Source: Lewinellaceae bacterium (lineage in GTDB: Bacteria; Bacteroidota; Bacteroidia; Chitinophagales; Saprospiraceae). From it: 64,000 nt of DNA. Of this stretch, positions 46,601 to 55,747 are shown one piece after another; within the stretch, counting starts at the first letter, position 1; the number at the start of each line of letters is the position of its first letter. The stretch spans positions 1-64,000 of the forward strand of contig JADJSY010000087.1 of assembly GCA_016711435.1 (NCBI GenBank), given 5' to 3'. The notes below the pieces were generated by a model. That model saw only the letters and a program-made list of their open reading frames with translations. It was not told the DNA's origin and did not search any database. Both the position numbers and the translations under genes were made by a program.

Positions 46601-48432
46601 ATTATATCAATGAAAACAACGGCCTTGCCACCCTGGTGGGGGCCGGCCAACCATTGGAAGTCGACCTGCGACCTGTTTATTTCGATGCCGATGTGCAGAT
46701 AGACGGCATCATTCAAGGCGGCATCGATGGCCGGACACCTTCCAAACGTATGCTGGGTTACCTGCAGGTGGCGCCGAGGGGGGTGCCTATTTCCGCTGAA
46801 TTGTTCAGGAACCTGCTGTTGATGCAAAACGGTTTGGGTGGCCCGGTGGATTGCCTGATCGACATCGGGGAAAGTAAACAGACCATGCGCCTCAGCCGGG
46901 TGGAAGTACAACCCTCGGTCGAAGCCGGGAAAATCGTGTTTGTGACAGCCGCTAAAGGCACACCCGTATTGCCCAAAGACGGCAGTTGGAGTGTAGTGGC
47001 ACACAAAAAATCGACCGGAGAAGTGTTGCCGATCAGCAATTCGGTGGTGCCGCTGATCCAGCGCGGACTACACCCGATTGCCAACAATAATAACCCACTG
47101 GAACTGGCTAATCCCGGCGATTTATTCAACCTGAACTCGGAGGACCGGGCCACACAGTACGCATTTTTACAAAATACGGATACCCAGAAAGTGTTGTTCC
47201 GCAATCCCTCCTTTTTACATGGATTGCAACAGTTACAAAGTTCAAAACCCGACCTCGCGGATGCTTATCGCCTGCTCAACAGCAAAGGTATTTTCCCGAA
47301 AATAGGCGATTTGCCGCGACTCGACTTCAATGGTTTTCAACTGAATATCAACGACGCGGGTTACCAATTGCAAAATCTAAACGTCCCGGGCGAAATTTTA
47401 CAACAGAAATTAGAAGATAAAACCATCTTTTTTATCAATGAAAAAGATGTAAAAGTGTACGCCGAATACGTCAAAAAGGACAAAAATGGCGCTCCGGAAG
47501 GCGTCGCCGGTTTGGCAAATTTCAACCTGGATAGCACCGCAGTCGCCAAACAATGGACCAACAAACTCGACGATGTAACGATGGTGGTCGATTTGCTGGA
47601 TATGAAACGCCTGTTCAGGATTCGCGGTAAATTCGATACCGAAAAAGGCAAGGCGCCCGGTTTTACGGCGCCGGAATTGCTGTTCAGCGATGAAATGCAA
47701 CCCGTCATAGATATTCTGCAAGTACTGCTTTCCCTGAGTGGCGGAGATTATGCAGGTAGTTTATCGAAAGGGCTGAAAATAGCCATGAGCAACAGCCCGA
47801 ACAACTGGGAGTACAAGTTTCAGGCAGACAAGGAAATACCCGTATTGCGTTTCCCGCCTGCAGGAACCGGCGGCGCCATCGCCCCGCTTCGCCTGGAAGC
47901 CAGCCTGAAACTCGGTTGTTATTTCAATGTCGGGATGCCCTACCCGGAAGGCGGCTCGCCGATGCCCAGCGGCGGCGCTTACCTGGAGTTTGGCGGCAAA
48001 CTGAGCGTCATGTGCGTATCTGTGGCCGCAGCGACCGTCTATGCCGTGGGCAGTTGTGTGTTGCGGGTCAGTGCCGATACGATACGCGGCCCCGGTTTGT
48101 ATATGAAAATCGGTTTCGGCGTGGAACTGGTGGTCGGATTGCCGGTGATCGGCAATGTGAGTGTGTACTTCGCTGCCGGCGTGGAAGTTTCCATCGATAC
48201 CCGTATTATCGTCGTCGGCGCTTTTATCCTGTTCCGGGGAAGGGCGGAACTGCTCGCAGGCTTGGTAACCATTCAAATCCAGATAGAAGCCTCCGGCAAA
48301 GTTCGGCGTGACCTGGCAGCGGGCAGAACAGATTGTATTGCACAAGTGACGTTCAGCCTCGATATCAGTATTTTCCTCGTGATCAATATCAGTTTCTCCA
48401 AGAGTTTCCAGGAAAACCGTCAAATCGCTTAA
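43687..48432 (+). CDS. Very large unrecognised protein, 1581 aa
   Basis: The start is taken at 43687 (MQEHPLLIAFAQL), because the open frame further upstream is made of the inverted repeat. There is no signal peptide and no lipobox or T9SS domain, so it may be cytoplasmic or exported by another route. The first half is mixed alpha/beta with FRPPEGFELRLHQSTPGLTS and many Trp/Asp-rich loops. A central part contains KYPGIFPFIYQSN, TVTQIFNNEFGPDGG and WGIRVVRTITMYRN. The last ~200 residues are unusually rich in alternating Val/Ile/Gly/Ala (LELKLG-like: LKLGCYFNVGMPYPEGG, GLYMKIGFGVELVVG, AGVEVSIDTRIIVVG), suggesting a beta-solenoid or barrel. It lies 18 nt upstream of another giant unknown, so the two are probably co-expressed and act together. 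I do not recognise the family; a relation to DUF6603-type large proteins is only a guess. Confidence 0.8.
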   Translation: MQEHPLLIAFAQLIGDFFHSAANEHPLRETLLRRLAQALLQGQTSNFMRDTFQFERIRHYNTQYLGAGDRDYLNRILGEEQQAILPGQTQIKVFLREMPARATYLRSSIPAWARSAALTDSIGPVLNRDGRRFWLDIYTLVPDIKAIPDDVAQGADARVSQFRPPEGFELRLHQSTPGLTSVAGAGWNIYGEEKNFEWTQGPATFNYLFSGVSVPMTPDLTDLNIAQSLSPVLNLSGLTAIENAAWLLPAAEMGWPLSAEGAGMLSVRTKTGLLASCAGLLDVNQAVTAPLQINRCWVNAAAGQLQIIALETATEYATQTLRLWQDSQARWNDIRLKYPGIFPFIYQSNAAGTEALVSITNCEGKLDRPVGADQEPFNLQTKTSIYLRSYGPLSDYSLLYDENVIQDNQDPNDPAAGELTFQSRAIALNNALLTVSPINAFLLSGELSPQADTFIESSLLYAFALVGYLPALPDPYAADTGVFKWMHIELEGREGVYRLNNIQRLLIGAMHWQAAEAPGTSFIFGDLADSEANLYIHMNPMLDLQRSLHEQNNTRAERAAKAAARFSLHAGVHLGEQAWLEEYDVNIRVNDVYRNHHFFSLLDVSTAADWMGVNVGYLDEQFIFERRFEVVTDQNPLSADGMDVVATGRLVRLFTVPQISWEPVLNKAKATNVANDPPEGLLLFKDDGPPTLIGNTGSDTVPIAPLPVAEYLDEGYNNNPEFKAWSFFTLPFGMLGIARYNQEVTIKNNPPVPGATIGRLQEQFGGDIQTALQISTKGYLHPHNNRNFEGMTTQLYNLRSPLGQDLNKSILSATVTQIFNNEFGPDGGKLIQRGVPVERYDFSGYGANLFSHWVDPYAVIAQTSQAKFDVWRGRTAQEVIQVRSIVYPWGIRVVRTITMYRNSAALVYRIDSGWRAESDGVYDFDTVIDDGIVEKGYGFHAGIVKGVFNVRNIVESDDLNPFTDNWFKTTGYYINENNGLATLVGAGQPLEVDLRPVYFDADVQIDGIIQGGIDGRTPSKRMLGYLQVAPRGVPISAELFRNLLLMQNGLGGPVDCLIDIGESKQTMRLSRVEVQPSVEAGKIVFVTAAKGTPVLPKDGSWSVVAHKKSTGEVLPISNSVVPLIQRGLHPIANNNNPLELANPGDLFNLNSEDRATQYAFLQNTDTQKVLFRNPSFLHGLQQLQSSKPDLADAYRLLNSKGIFPKIGDLPRLDFNGFQLNINDAGYQLQNLNVPGEILQQKLEDKTIFFINEKDVKVYAEYVKKDKNGAPEGVAGLANFNLDSTAVAKQWTNKLDDVTMVVDLLDMKRLFRIRGKFDTEKGKAPGFTAPELLFSDEMQPVIDILQVLLSLSGGDYAGSLSKGLKIAMSNSPNNWEYKFQADKEIPVLRFPPAGTGGAIAPLRLEASLKLGCYFNVGMPYPEGGSPMPSGGAYLEFGGKLSVMCVSVAAATVYAVGSCVLRVSADTIRGPGLYMKIGFGVELVVGLPVIGNVSVYFAAGVEVSIDTRIIVVGAFILFRGRAELLAGLVTIQIQIEASGKVRRDLAAGRTDCIAQVTFSLDISIFLVINISFSKSFQENRQIA

Positions 48433-48450
48433 CCCAAAACCAAACTTATC

Positions 48451-51400
48451 ATGGAAGCAAAACTCAGCATACTGACTTTCCCACAACGCATTGAAAACGA
48501 CCGGCTCTACTTCAATGTGTTGATTATTCCGCGCAATTTCAGTCCATTGCTCGACGACCCAATCCAGGCGCTTTCGCCTGCCTGGGTCAACGCTACGCTC
48601 AGCCTGCGCGCCCAGATATTGGCCTCCTTAGACAAATATCCGCGACTCGACCTCATACCCGATGTCAGTGAACTGCTGCCGGCTACACCCATAGACGCTG
48701 ATGCAAGCGAAATTTTCAATACCCTGGCCCTGCGCTTCGACATCAGCAGCACCGCCACTGCTGAACCGCCCTTACCGCAGCATCATGCCAGAAAATACCT
48801 GCCGACCAGTTACCGGGAAGCCTTTCATTTTACGAAGCCGCGCACCGACCGCGCTGTTACCGACGATAGTTACGCCTGCGCCATCGATCAGGAAAAAGAG
48901 CCCGATCCGCTGTTCCAACCCGATACCGATCAGGTCAGTTGGGGGCAGGTGTTTGCATTTTGCCTGCGGCAGCCCGCCATTGCTAAAAAATGCGGCTTTA
49001 TCCACGAAGCGTTTGTCGACCTCGCGCCCGGTTTGCTGGAGAATGGCGGCTGGCTGTACCTCGATATCGCAGATGGCTCGGATTATCAGTTTGCCGATTT
49101 AACACTGGTCAGGCGTTATGCGGCGCGTTTGCCCAAAATTCCTTCCGGCGTCAATCGGCAATTATTTTCGGCGGTACAATTTCGCGTCCGCCATGACGAA
49201 AATACTCCGCCACCCGATAACCCCGCCATGCCTTCCGCTTACGACGAAATGCTGCTGGAAGCCAGTATTTACGACGACGGGTTTGCCAAGATCGTGCACG
49301 CGCAGCAGCCGGCCAGCGACCACATGCTCAAAGAAAAGCGCGATCCGGAATTTCCCGTCACCAATGATTCGGGTATCCGCCTCGGCTGGGACGACGAACA
49401 ATTGCTGATCTGGATGAACCGCCAGTTGGAGATTGACCCGAAAAAACCTGCTGATATGCAGCGCGCAGATGCGCCCATGGGCGTGATCGGCTATCGCATC
49501 GACGCCCGTGAAATCAGCCCCGACCCGGACAATCCCAATGCCTGGATTTCTCTTTGCCAGGTGCGCAATAAAACGGATCTCTCGCTGGGCGCAGCGCTGA
49601 TCGATACCGTAGACGCACAACGTGAATTGGGTGTGGAAGTCTACCCCGCTATTCCCGACGGGCGAAAAGGCAAACCTTTCTGGTTGCCGGCCTTTTTTGC
49701 CTACTGGACCGGCAAAAGCCTTGTACTTCAGGATGAAGACGCCATCGACCTGTACCGCAAAGACCAGCATCAAATGCAGGATGGCACCCCGCAAACAGCC
49801 ACCAAAAACCTGGCTTATGCACCTGTCGGCCTGGACGCTATCCCGCTGCTGTACGGCCGGCAATATCAGTTCCGGACACGACTGGCCGACATGACCGGCG
49901 GCGGCCCGCTGAGTACCGAAGCACCTGTATACGACGCGGAGGCGCCCGTAGCAACCCATCATTTTAAACGCCACGCCATCCCGCAAACTGTACGTATTCA
50001 AAATGTGTTGTCGGAAAAAGAAGACGCCTATTTTGAAGAAAATCAATTGGTTGTGCAAAGGCCGTTGCTCGGATACCCGAGTGTGTTGTTCACCGGCGCC
50101 TACCCCGACGCCCTGGATCTGCTCAAAGCCGACTTCGATGTGGCAGCCGGAAAACGCGACATCGGCATTGCCGACCCGGATGTCGACCGGCTGGAAATAG
50201 AAGTGGCTGTTCGCTCTCTGGACATGGATACGACGATTTCAAAGCACCACCCGCAGGACAACTACGCTGTATTGTACACGACCAACCGGGCCTTTCCGGC
50301 AGATTTAAACGGCGAACTGAACTTGTCACTCACTTTTGTGGATCGCCCCGTCATTCATTTTGATGGTTCCAACAACCTTCAATTGCTAGGACGATCCGAC
50401 AATGGCGACCTGATAGACGATTTGCAGGAGCTGGTACTGCCTTCTAACCGCGATATCCAGATTACCCTGCGGGCCAGGTGCAGCGACAAAAACGATTATT
50501 ACGCCGACGATGACACACTACTCGGCATGCGCTCCCGCATCGTTACCCGGCGTGCCGCCGCTGTCGAAACGGCTTTTTTCAAAGCCACCAGCGAACAAAC
50601 CATGATCCGGGGCATTTACCTGCGCCGCCTAGAAGAACAAAAATTAAAGGCCAATTTCAAACACATTTTTGTTGGTGGTAAAGCGGCGCCCGACCAGCAA
50701 CCCGAACTGATTGAACGACTGGCGAAAGCCATAGACGTGGAAAACAAAGGTTTGTCTTTGATGGGAAAAACCGGCCAGCGCTGGCAATTCGGCGCTGCAC
50801 GAGCCATTCGACACACCCTTTCGCCCGACAATACCAGCCTCACGATCGCTACCGAAGATGATATGATCAATCACTGGTTGGTGCCGATTACTTTGTTGAT
50901 CGACCGCGACTGGTCCTGGGATGGCATCCAGCCTGTGAGCATTGATATTTACAGGAGAAAGAAATTTGCCCTGGCGGAAGACTGGGAGCCGGAAACCCTG
51001 GTGGGCGATATCGAATTGAAAAAAGCGATCAATATCCTGGCTATTGTACAAGCCGACCGCACACAGACTTTCCTGTGTTTCATCGATGCGGTCGAACCAA
51101 AATCGGTCGACCCGAATTTGTTTCCAGATGAAATCCTGCTGGAATACCGCATACACCCCAATTTCAAAACGGATAACCCGGAACTTGCCGCAGATGGCCC
51201 ACTCCTGCTCCAACTGCATTTACCCATCACTACCCCACCCGCTCAAATGCCGAACATAGTCAGTGCGGGTATGGCGCTGAGCCGTTATGCGCGGGATGCA
51301 GCCTATGCCAATACGGAGGTGCGGCAGCGCTATCTCTGGGTGGAATTTGATGCGCCTTTAAAAAATCCGAGGGATACGTATTTCGGCCGGATCACGGCGT

Positions 51401-52365
51401 ACGCGCCCGACCCTTTGCTGGCAGAATGGACGGAAGACTGGATGAAACCCAGAACCGAACCGCCTTTACCCATCGAACCGGAGCCTGTTCGGATCATCAG
51501 TCCCGGCCACAGCGACAACCAGTCCGGGCTGAATGCCATGCAGCAACTCATTCCGGCCACAGACAGTCAGCGGCATTTCCTGGTGCCTTTACCGCCTGGT
51601 CTGCACCCGGAATCACCCGAATTGTTCGGCTTTTTCACCTATGAATTCCGCGTTGGACACCGCGACGGCTGGAGTACGGCACAGGGCAGGTTTGGCCGGG
51701 CGCTGAGTTATCAGGGCGTACAACATCCTTATCCTCAACTGATTGCATCGCCCGACCGCAATGAAGATCGCATCCGGGTTTCGGCGCCGCATGCTGAAGC
51801 TGTGTTCGATGGCCGCAGACTGACTGCCCGTCCGGTGCGCACCCAGATGTGGGCCTTGCTGTATGCACAGGTGCGTATGGCCGATGACAGCGACAACCGC
51901 AATATTTTGCTGAACGACCGTTTGATGCGCCCTGTGCCGGAAAATATCCTGGTTCCAGCGGGCGCTGCATTCCCTTTAACCGCTACAACAAACGATGCGC
52001 CCAAACAATCCGTTGCAGCATGGACCAATGCTGAAATCAGTACTTTGCTCAAAAACTATGGCTTGTCCGCCGACAGCGAACTGAGCGTTTTATGCGTGGA
52101 AATGATGCCGACGGCCGAGCATTTTCTGATGCACAGCGAATTTGTTCAAAGCCATCAAGTCCTGGCTAATGCTGCCGATGATCCGGGTAAAGCAATGGAT
52201 TTCCTGCGCCATACCGCCAGCAGCCTGCAAAAAACGCAGTTGTTTGCGCAACAAATGCCGGAGGAATTGATAGCCAGGCCGCTTTCGGACGATCTCGGAA
52301 ATTACCGTTTGTTGCGTACTTCGACGCTGTCGGCGGTGCCGGAGGTGTGTTGTGTGGATTGTTGA
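48451..52365 (+). CDS. Very large unrecognised protein, 1304 aa
   Basis: It starts MEAKLSILTFPQRIENDRLYF and has no signal peptide, membrane segment or T9SS domain. A fibronectin-like segment near residues 440-500 (LLYGRQYQFRTRLADMTGGG) and a second near 1050-1090 (GFFTYEFRVGHRDGWSTAQG) look like beta-sandwich modules. Otherwise it is mixed alpha/beta, with the stretches RLGWDDEQLLIWMNRQ, YAVLYTTNRAFPADLNGELN and LFPDEILLEYRIHPNFKTD. No nucleotide-binding or catalytic motif could be identified. Size, spacing and lack of export signals link it to the upstream 1581-aa protein as a two-gene unit. The stop codon TGA lies at the first repeat word of the downstream inverted repeat. Confidence 0.8.
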   Translation: MEAKLSILTFPQRIENDRLYFNVLIIPRNFSPLLDDPIQALSPAWVNATLSLRAQILASLDKYPRLDLIPDVSELLPATPIDADASEIFNTLALRFDISSTATAEPPLPQHHARKYLPTSYREAFHFTKPRTDRAVTDDSYACAIDQEKEPDPLFQPDTDQVSWGQVFAFCLRQPAIAKKCGFIHEAFVDLAPGLLENGGWLYLDIADGSDYQFADLTLVRRYAARLPKIPSGVNRQLFSAVQFRVRHDENTPPPDNPAMPSAYDEMLLEASIYDDGFAKIVHAQQPASDHMLKEKRDPEFPVTNDSGIRLGWDDEQLLIWMNRQLEIDPKKPADMQRADAPMGVIGYRIDAREISPDPDNPNAWISLCQVRNKTDLSLGAALIDTVDAQRELGVEVYPAIPDGRKGKPFWLPAFFAYWTGKSLVLQDEDAIDLYRKDQHQMQDGTPQTATKNLAYAPVGLDAIPLLYGRQYQFRTRLADMTGGGPLSTEAPVYDAEAPVATHHFKRHAIPQTVRIQNVLSEKEDAYFEENQLVVQRPLLGYPSVLFTGAYPDALDLLKADFDVAAGKRDIGIADPDVDRLEIEVAVRSLDMDTTISKHHPQDNYAVLYTTNRAFPADLNGELNLSLTFVDRPVIHFDGSNNLQLLGRSDNGDLIDDLQELVLPSNRDIQITLRARCSDKNDYYADDDTLLGMRSRIVTRRAAAVETAFFKATSEQTMIRGIYLRRLEEQKLKANFKHIFVGGKAAPDQQPELIERLAKAIDVENKGLSLMGKTGQRWQFGAARAIRHTLSPDNTSLTIATEDDMINHWLVPITLLIDRDWSWDGIQPVSIDIYRRKKFALAEDWEPETLVGDIELKKAINILAIVQADRTQTFLCFIDAVEPKSVDPNLFPDEILLEYRIHPNFKTDNPELAADGPLLLQLHLPITTPPAQMPNIVSAGMALSRYARDAAYANTEVRQRYLWVEFDAPLKNPRDTYFGRITAYAPDPLLAEWTEDWMKPRTEPPLPIEPEPVRIISPGHSDNQSGLNAMQQLIPATDSQRHFLVPLPPGLHPESPELFGFFTYEFRVGHRDGWSTAQGRFGRALSYQGVQHPYPQLIASPDRNEDRIRVSAPHAEAVFDGRRLTARPVRTQMWALLYAQVRMADDSDNRNILLNDRLMRPVPENILVPAGAAFPLTATTNDAPKQSVAAWTNAEISTLLKNYGLSADSELSVLCVEMMPTAEHFLMHSEFVQSHQVLANAADDPGKAMDFLRHTASSLQKTQLFAQQMPEELIARPLSDDLGNYRLLRTSTLSAVPEVCCVDC

Positions 52366-52500
52366 TTTTGTTGAGGGTTGATTGAGGGTTGAGAATGTTG
52401 AGGGTTGAGGGTGGTAACCCATGCTTTGGAGGTAATTCACCTCAAACCATCAAACTTCTCAACCCTCAACAATCAACCCTCAAACCATCAAACCTTCCTC
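52358..52500. terminator. Gene-end inverted repeat, word GGGTTGATTGAGGGTTGAG
   Basis: The left arm 52358-52412 reiterates GGTTGA(TT)GAGGG and the right arm 52440-52497 carries CTCAACCCTCAAC and CATCAAACC words. Pairing is imperfect but extends over most of both arms, around an inner AGGTnnnnACCT. The left arm begins at the stop of the 1304-aa gene and the right arm ends at the priA stop. Confidence 0.65.
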
Positions 52501-54940
52501 ACATCGGATCCACATCCACTACCACCTGCACCTGCCCGAAGCCGGGTTTGCCGATAAGTATTTCCGTGGAATGCCGGATGAGCGCTTTGGAATCGCTGAG
52601 CAGCGGCGCTGATTTTTCCAATTTCAGCATAATATCCTGCGCATAATAGCCGCGAATACGGGCGATATTGGGCTGTACGGGGCCGAGTACGCGGTCGCCC
52701 AATTTCTGACGCAGCATTTTGCCGAATTGCGCAGCGGCGTCATGCACCACTTTCGGGTCTTTATGACGCAGTTGGAGATTGATGAGCCGGTAAAAAGGCG
52801 GGTAGTGAAACGCCTGTCGCTCATGCAGTTCGCGTTCTGCAAAGCCGCGAAAATCGCCGCGCAATACTTCCAGCAGCACCGGGTGTTTCGGATCGAACGC
52901 CTGGATGAGTACTGACCCGCGTTTGAATTTTCGCCCGGCGCGACCGGCTACCTGGGTCAGCAACTGGAAAGCGCGTTCGCCGGAACGAAAATCGGGGAAC
53001 TTGGTCAGTTGGTCAGCGCCAAGCACACCGACCAGCGATACATTGTCGAAATCGAGGCCTTTGGTCACCATTTGGGTACCCACCAGGATGTCCAGGCGGC
53101 GTTCCTCAAAATCGCTGAGAAGTGCCAGCAGGTTATTTTTGGAACCGGCAGTATCCAGGTCCATGCGCCCGATGCGGGCATTGGGCAGGAATAGTTTGAG
53201 TTCGTCTTCAATTTTTTCGGTGCCAAATCCGCGCAGGGTAATTTTTCCACTACCGCAGGCAGGGCAAACAACGGCAGGTTCCTGCGTGTAGCCGCAATAA
53301 TGGCAGCGCAGCCGGTTGGTGTGTTTATGGAACGTCAGGCTCACGTCGCAGTGGCGGCACTGGGCGTTCCAGCCACAGACCTGGCATTCGAGCATCGGCG
53401 CGTAACCGCGGCGGTTTTGGAATAAAATAGCCTGCTCGCCTTTCTCAATGGCCTTTTGCAAATGTTCGATCAGCGGCGTTGCAAAAAGGCTCTGCATCTG
53501 CTTCGTTTTCATTTGCTCCCGCAGGTCAACGGTCTGAATTTCAGGCAGTTCGAGTCCGCCGAAACGCAGCGGCATTTCTACCAGACCGTATTTTCCTGTT
53601 TGCGCATTGTGCCAGGATTCAATGGAAGGTGTGGCCGTGCCCAGCAACACCCTGGCGCCGTAGAGATGGGCCAGGTAGATCGCCGTATCGCGGGCGTGGT
53701 AGCGCGGCGCCGGGTCGTATTGTTTGAAAGAATTATCGTGTTCTTCGTCCACGATAATCAGTTGCAGGTTTTGAAAAGGCAAAAACAAACCGCTTCGCGC
53801 GGCCAGAATGACCGCTTTGCCCGAAGAGGCCGCTTTCCAGACTTCCACGCGTTCGTGTGTGTTTACTTTGGAATGGTACACGCTGACCTCATCGCCGAAT
53901 ACTTTTTGTAAGCGACTGATAATCTGCGTAGTAAGCGCTATTTCCGGCAGCAAATACAGCACTTGTCCGCCCTGTCGCATCACATCGCGGATCATCTCGA
54001 CATACACGCGGGTTTTGCCGCTACCGGTCACGCCGTAGAGCAAAACAACTTTTTTTTCTGCCAGTTGGACGTCGATTTCCGACAGCGCCTGCCGTTGCTG
54101 ATCCGACAAATCATCGACTTCCACGAGTTCATCCTCGTAACCGCTGAGGCGGCTCACTTCCATGTCGTAGCGCTCCAGGATTCCTTTTTTGAACAGGGTA
54201 TTCAGGGAGGATTCGGTGACGTCGGCTTTATACAGCACATCCTGTTTGCGGACAAAAGGCTGGTTTTTGTCGAGCGCAAGAAAGGCCATCAGGATTTCTA
54301 ATTGCCGTTCCTTGTTTTGCAAATCGCGCATTACTTCCCGCAACAGATCGGGTTGGGAGCGATAGGGTTCGGTCAGCCGTACGGCAGTGAGTTTGCGCGC
54401 TTTGAATTTTTCCTGCAAATCCTCGCGCAGAAACAGCACGCCTTTTGTCAGCAAACGCTGAATGACGGGAAAGACCGTTTTTTTATTCAGAATCTTGCGG
54501 GCGTCTTCCACCGTGATTTCCTGCTGTATCTGCAAGGCCTCCGTGATGAGGTATTCGTCGTTGTCTAAGGCGCTAAAATCGTCGCCGAAAATGTTGCTGA
54601 ACACTAATTTGGTTTCGCTGGTCAGTTTCAGGTGGCCGGGCAATGCGGCGGACATCACTTCTCCGAGGGTGCAGCAGTAGTAGGCGGCAATCCAGTCCCA
54701 AAGTGCGAGTTGCTGCGGCGTCACGACGGTCACCTCGTCCAGCACGGATATAATCGGTTTTACCTGATAATCAGGTACTTCGGCGTGTACCCGCGCTACT
54801 AGTCCGCTGTACAATTTGCTGCGGCCAAACTGTACTTCCACCCGAACGCCCGGTTGGACCAGCGCGCGCGCCGACTCCGGTACGGAGTAGGTGTAGGTGC
54901 GTTTGGGCAGGGCGAGGGGCAGGATGATGTCGGCGAACAT
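52499..54940 (-). CDS. priA: Primosomal protein N' (replication restart helicase PriA)
   Basis: 813 aa. The N-terminal DNA-binding domain (FADIILPLALPKRTYTYSVPE) is followed by a superfamily 2 helicase core with Walker A GVTGSGKT (about 302-309) and Walker B DEEH (about 395). The zinc-binding module has CxxC pairs CQVCGW, CRHCD, CHYCG and CPACG (about 515-560), characteristic of PriA. The later motif VAGRAGRKFKRG matches motif VI. PriA rebuilds stalled replication forks by loading DnaB. Length is at the long end of the family (usually 730-820). A TACCTTTG box lies 25 nt upstream of the start. The stop is adjacent to a gene-end repeat. Confidence 0.95.
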   Translation of the reverse strand: MFADIILPLALPKRTYTYSVPESARALVQPGVRVEVQFGRSKLYSGLVARVHAEVPDYQVKPIISVLDEVTVVTPQQLALWDWIAAYYCCTLGEVMSAALPGHLKLTSETKLVFSNIFGDDFSALDNDEYLITEALQIQQEITVEDARKILNKKTVFPVIQRLLTKGVLFLREDLQEKFKARKLTAVRLTEPYRSQPDLLREVMRDLQNKERQLEILMAFLALDKNQPFVRKQDVLYKADVTESSLNTLFKKGILERYDMEVSRLSGYEDELVEVDDLSDQQRQALSEIDVQLAEKKVVLLYGVTGSGKTRVYVEMIRDVMRQGGQVLYLLPEIALTTQIISRLQKVFGDEVSVYHSKVNTHERVEVWKAASSGKAVILAARSGLFLPFQNLQLIIVDEEHDNSFKQYDPAPRYHARDTAIYLAHLYGARVLLGTATPSIESWHNAQTGKYGLVEMPLRFGGLELPEIQTVDLREQMKTKQMQSLFATPLIEHLQKAIEKGEQAILFQNRRGYAPMLECQVCGWNAQCRHCDVSLTFHKHTNRLRCHYCGYTQEPAVVCPACGSGKITLRGFGTEKIEDELKLFLPNARIGRMDLDTAGSKNNLLALLSDFEERRLDILVGTQMVTKGLDFDNVSLVGVLGADQLTKFPDFRSGERAFQLLTQVAGRAGRKFKRGSVLIQAFDPKHPVLLEVLRGDFRGFAERELHERQAFHYPPFYRLINLQLRHKDPKVVHDAAAQFGKMLRQKLGDRVLGPVQPNIARIRGYYAQDIMLKLEKSAPLLSDSKALIRHSTEILIGKPGFGQVQVVVDVDPM

Positions 54941-54964
54941 TTTCTGGATGGTGGCTTGATGTGC

Positions 54965-54972
54965 AAAGGTAG
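54965..54972 (-). promoter_or_regulatory. Candidate -7 box of priA
   Basis: Minus-strand TACCTTTG, 25 nt before the ATG at 54940. No TTG at the ideal -33 distance. Confidence 0.5.
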
Positions 54973-55067
54973 ATAAAACCGGTAAAATTGTTTTATGAAT
55001 GGTTTTTTAAAACAAAAAGTTTTTTATGCAGTGCGTGGGTCCTCCTTTCTTGGAACAGGATTGTAAG

Positions 55068-55187
55068 GCGGGGGTCGTAAGACCCTCGCACGGCGGTAAC
55101 GTTTGGCTCAGGAATTAGTGATCATCAATGGCTTATGAGAGTTGGCAAGCCAAGCGTCACCGCCGTGCGAGGGTCTTACGACCCCGC
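55068..55187. repeat. Inverted repeat 1 of the priA-infC gap
   Basis: Arms 55068-55108 and 55148-55187 are complementary over about 40 bp except for one extra G in the left arm and two positions compatible with G-U pairs. Loop 39 nt. The arm sequence includes TCGTAAGACCCTCGCACGGC. Confidence 0.8.
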
Positions 55188-55227
55188 ACTTTACGTGCTC
55201 TGTACGCTACTTTTGTCATCCTGCGGG

Positions 55228-55289
55228 GGATCCGTCCACTCTACGAACGCGTTCCAACTCGGCTTACCCCGCGTAGAGTGAACGGATCC
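55228..55289. repeat. Inverted repeat 2 of the priA-infC gap
   Basis: Arms 55228-55245 and 55272-55289, GGATCCGTCCACTCTACG against CGTAGAGTGAACGGATCC, with one mismatch compatible with a G-U pair; loop 26 nt. Confidence 0.8.
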
Positions 55290-55306
55290 TGGTGGTACAC
55301 CGAGCC

Positions 55307-55433
55307 GCCCGGGCCGTCGTTGGGCGTCCTCGCCAACGACAGACTATCACCCATGCCAGGCAAAATAATGGATCAAATCGCTTAGCATGAGTGGTACAAT
55401 GTCGTTGGCGAGGACGCCAACGACGGCCCGGGC
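55307..55433. repeat. Inverted repeat 3 of the priA-infC gap
   Basis: Arms 55307-55340 and 55401-55433 are complementary over 33 bp except for one extra G in the left arm; loop 60 nt. Each arm contains within it GTCGTTGG..CGCCAACGAC, itself an inverted repeat, so alternative foldings exist. Confidence 0.8.
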
Positions 55434-55665
55434 ATCTCACTTTATTATTGATAAAGTAAAAACTTTGGCCGATAGAATCTCTGTAAAATTCGGGATGAGT
55501 AATGTTGTGAAAACCACTTCGTGTCCGTTGCGGTAAAAAACACCTCGCCGAAAAAAACAGAATTCCAAAGTTCAAATGAGTCGCCTTCTATTGGATAGCG
55601 TCCTTTGCGGTAAAATAATCTTAAAAAAATTACCATTTCGAGCAGCCACAAAGCATAAAATGCGT

Positions 55666-55673
55666 TATTTTTG
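55666..55673 (+). promoter_or_regulatory. Candidate -7 box of infC
   Basis: TATTTTTG, about 75 nt before the TTG start of infC. No -33 TTG at the usual distance. Confidence 0.35.
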
Positions 55674-55747
55674 TCCCACTTTTGCCAAGAAGTTTGCATC
55701 TCCTGCGTGGAGGCAACCTGATTTTTTCACTAAACCATCATTCTTAA

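Larger units (their letters stand above)
54941..55747. other. 807-bp palindrome-rich gap between priA and infC
   Basis: It contains the priA promoter box, three strong inverted repeats (55068-55187, 55228-55289, 55307-55433) that together fill 370 bp, and from about 55440 an AT-rich stretch leading to infC. An 85-codon open frame (55128-55385) covers the palindromes and is most likely not a gene. Confidence 0.75.

Noticed and set aside
45964..47004. Open frame of 346 codons on the minus strand
   Set aside because: Antisense to the 1581-aa gene. Long antisense frames are expected with this codon usage, and there is no start context or family pattern.
55128..55385. 85-codon open frame in the priA-infC gap
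   Set aside because: It consists of the three inverted repeats; high Arg/Pro content and no promoter or family match.
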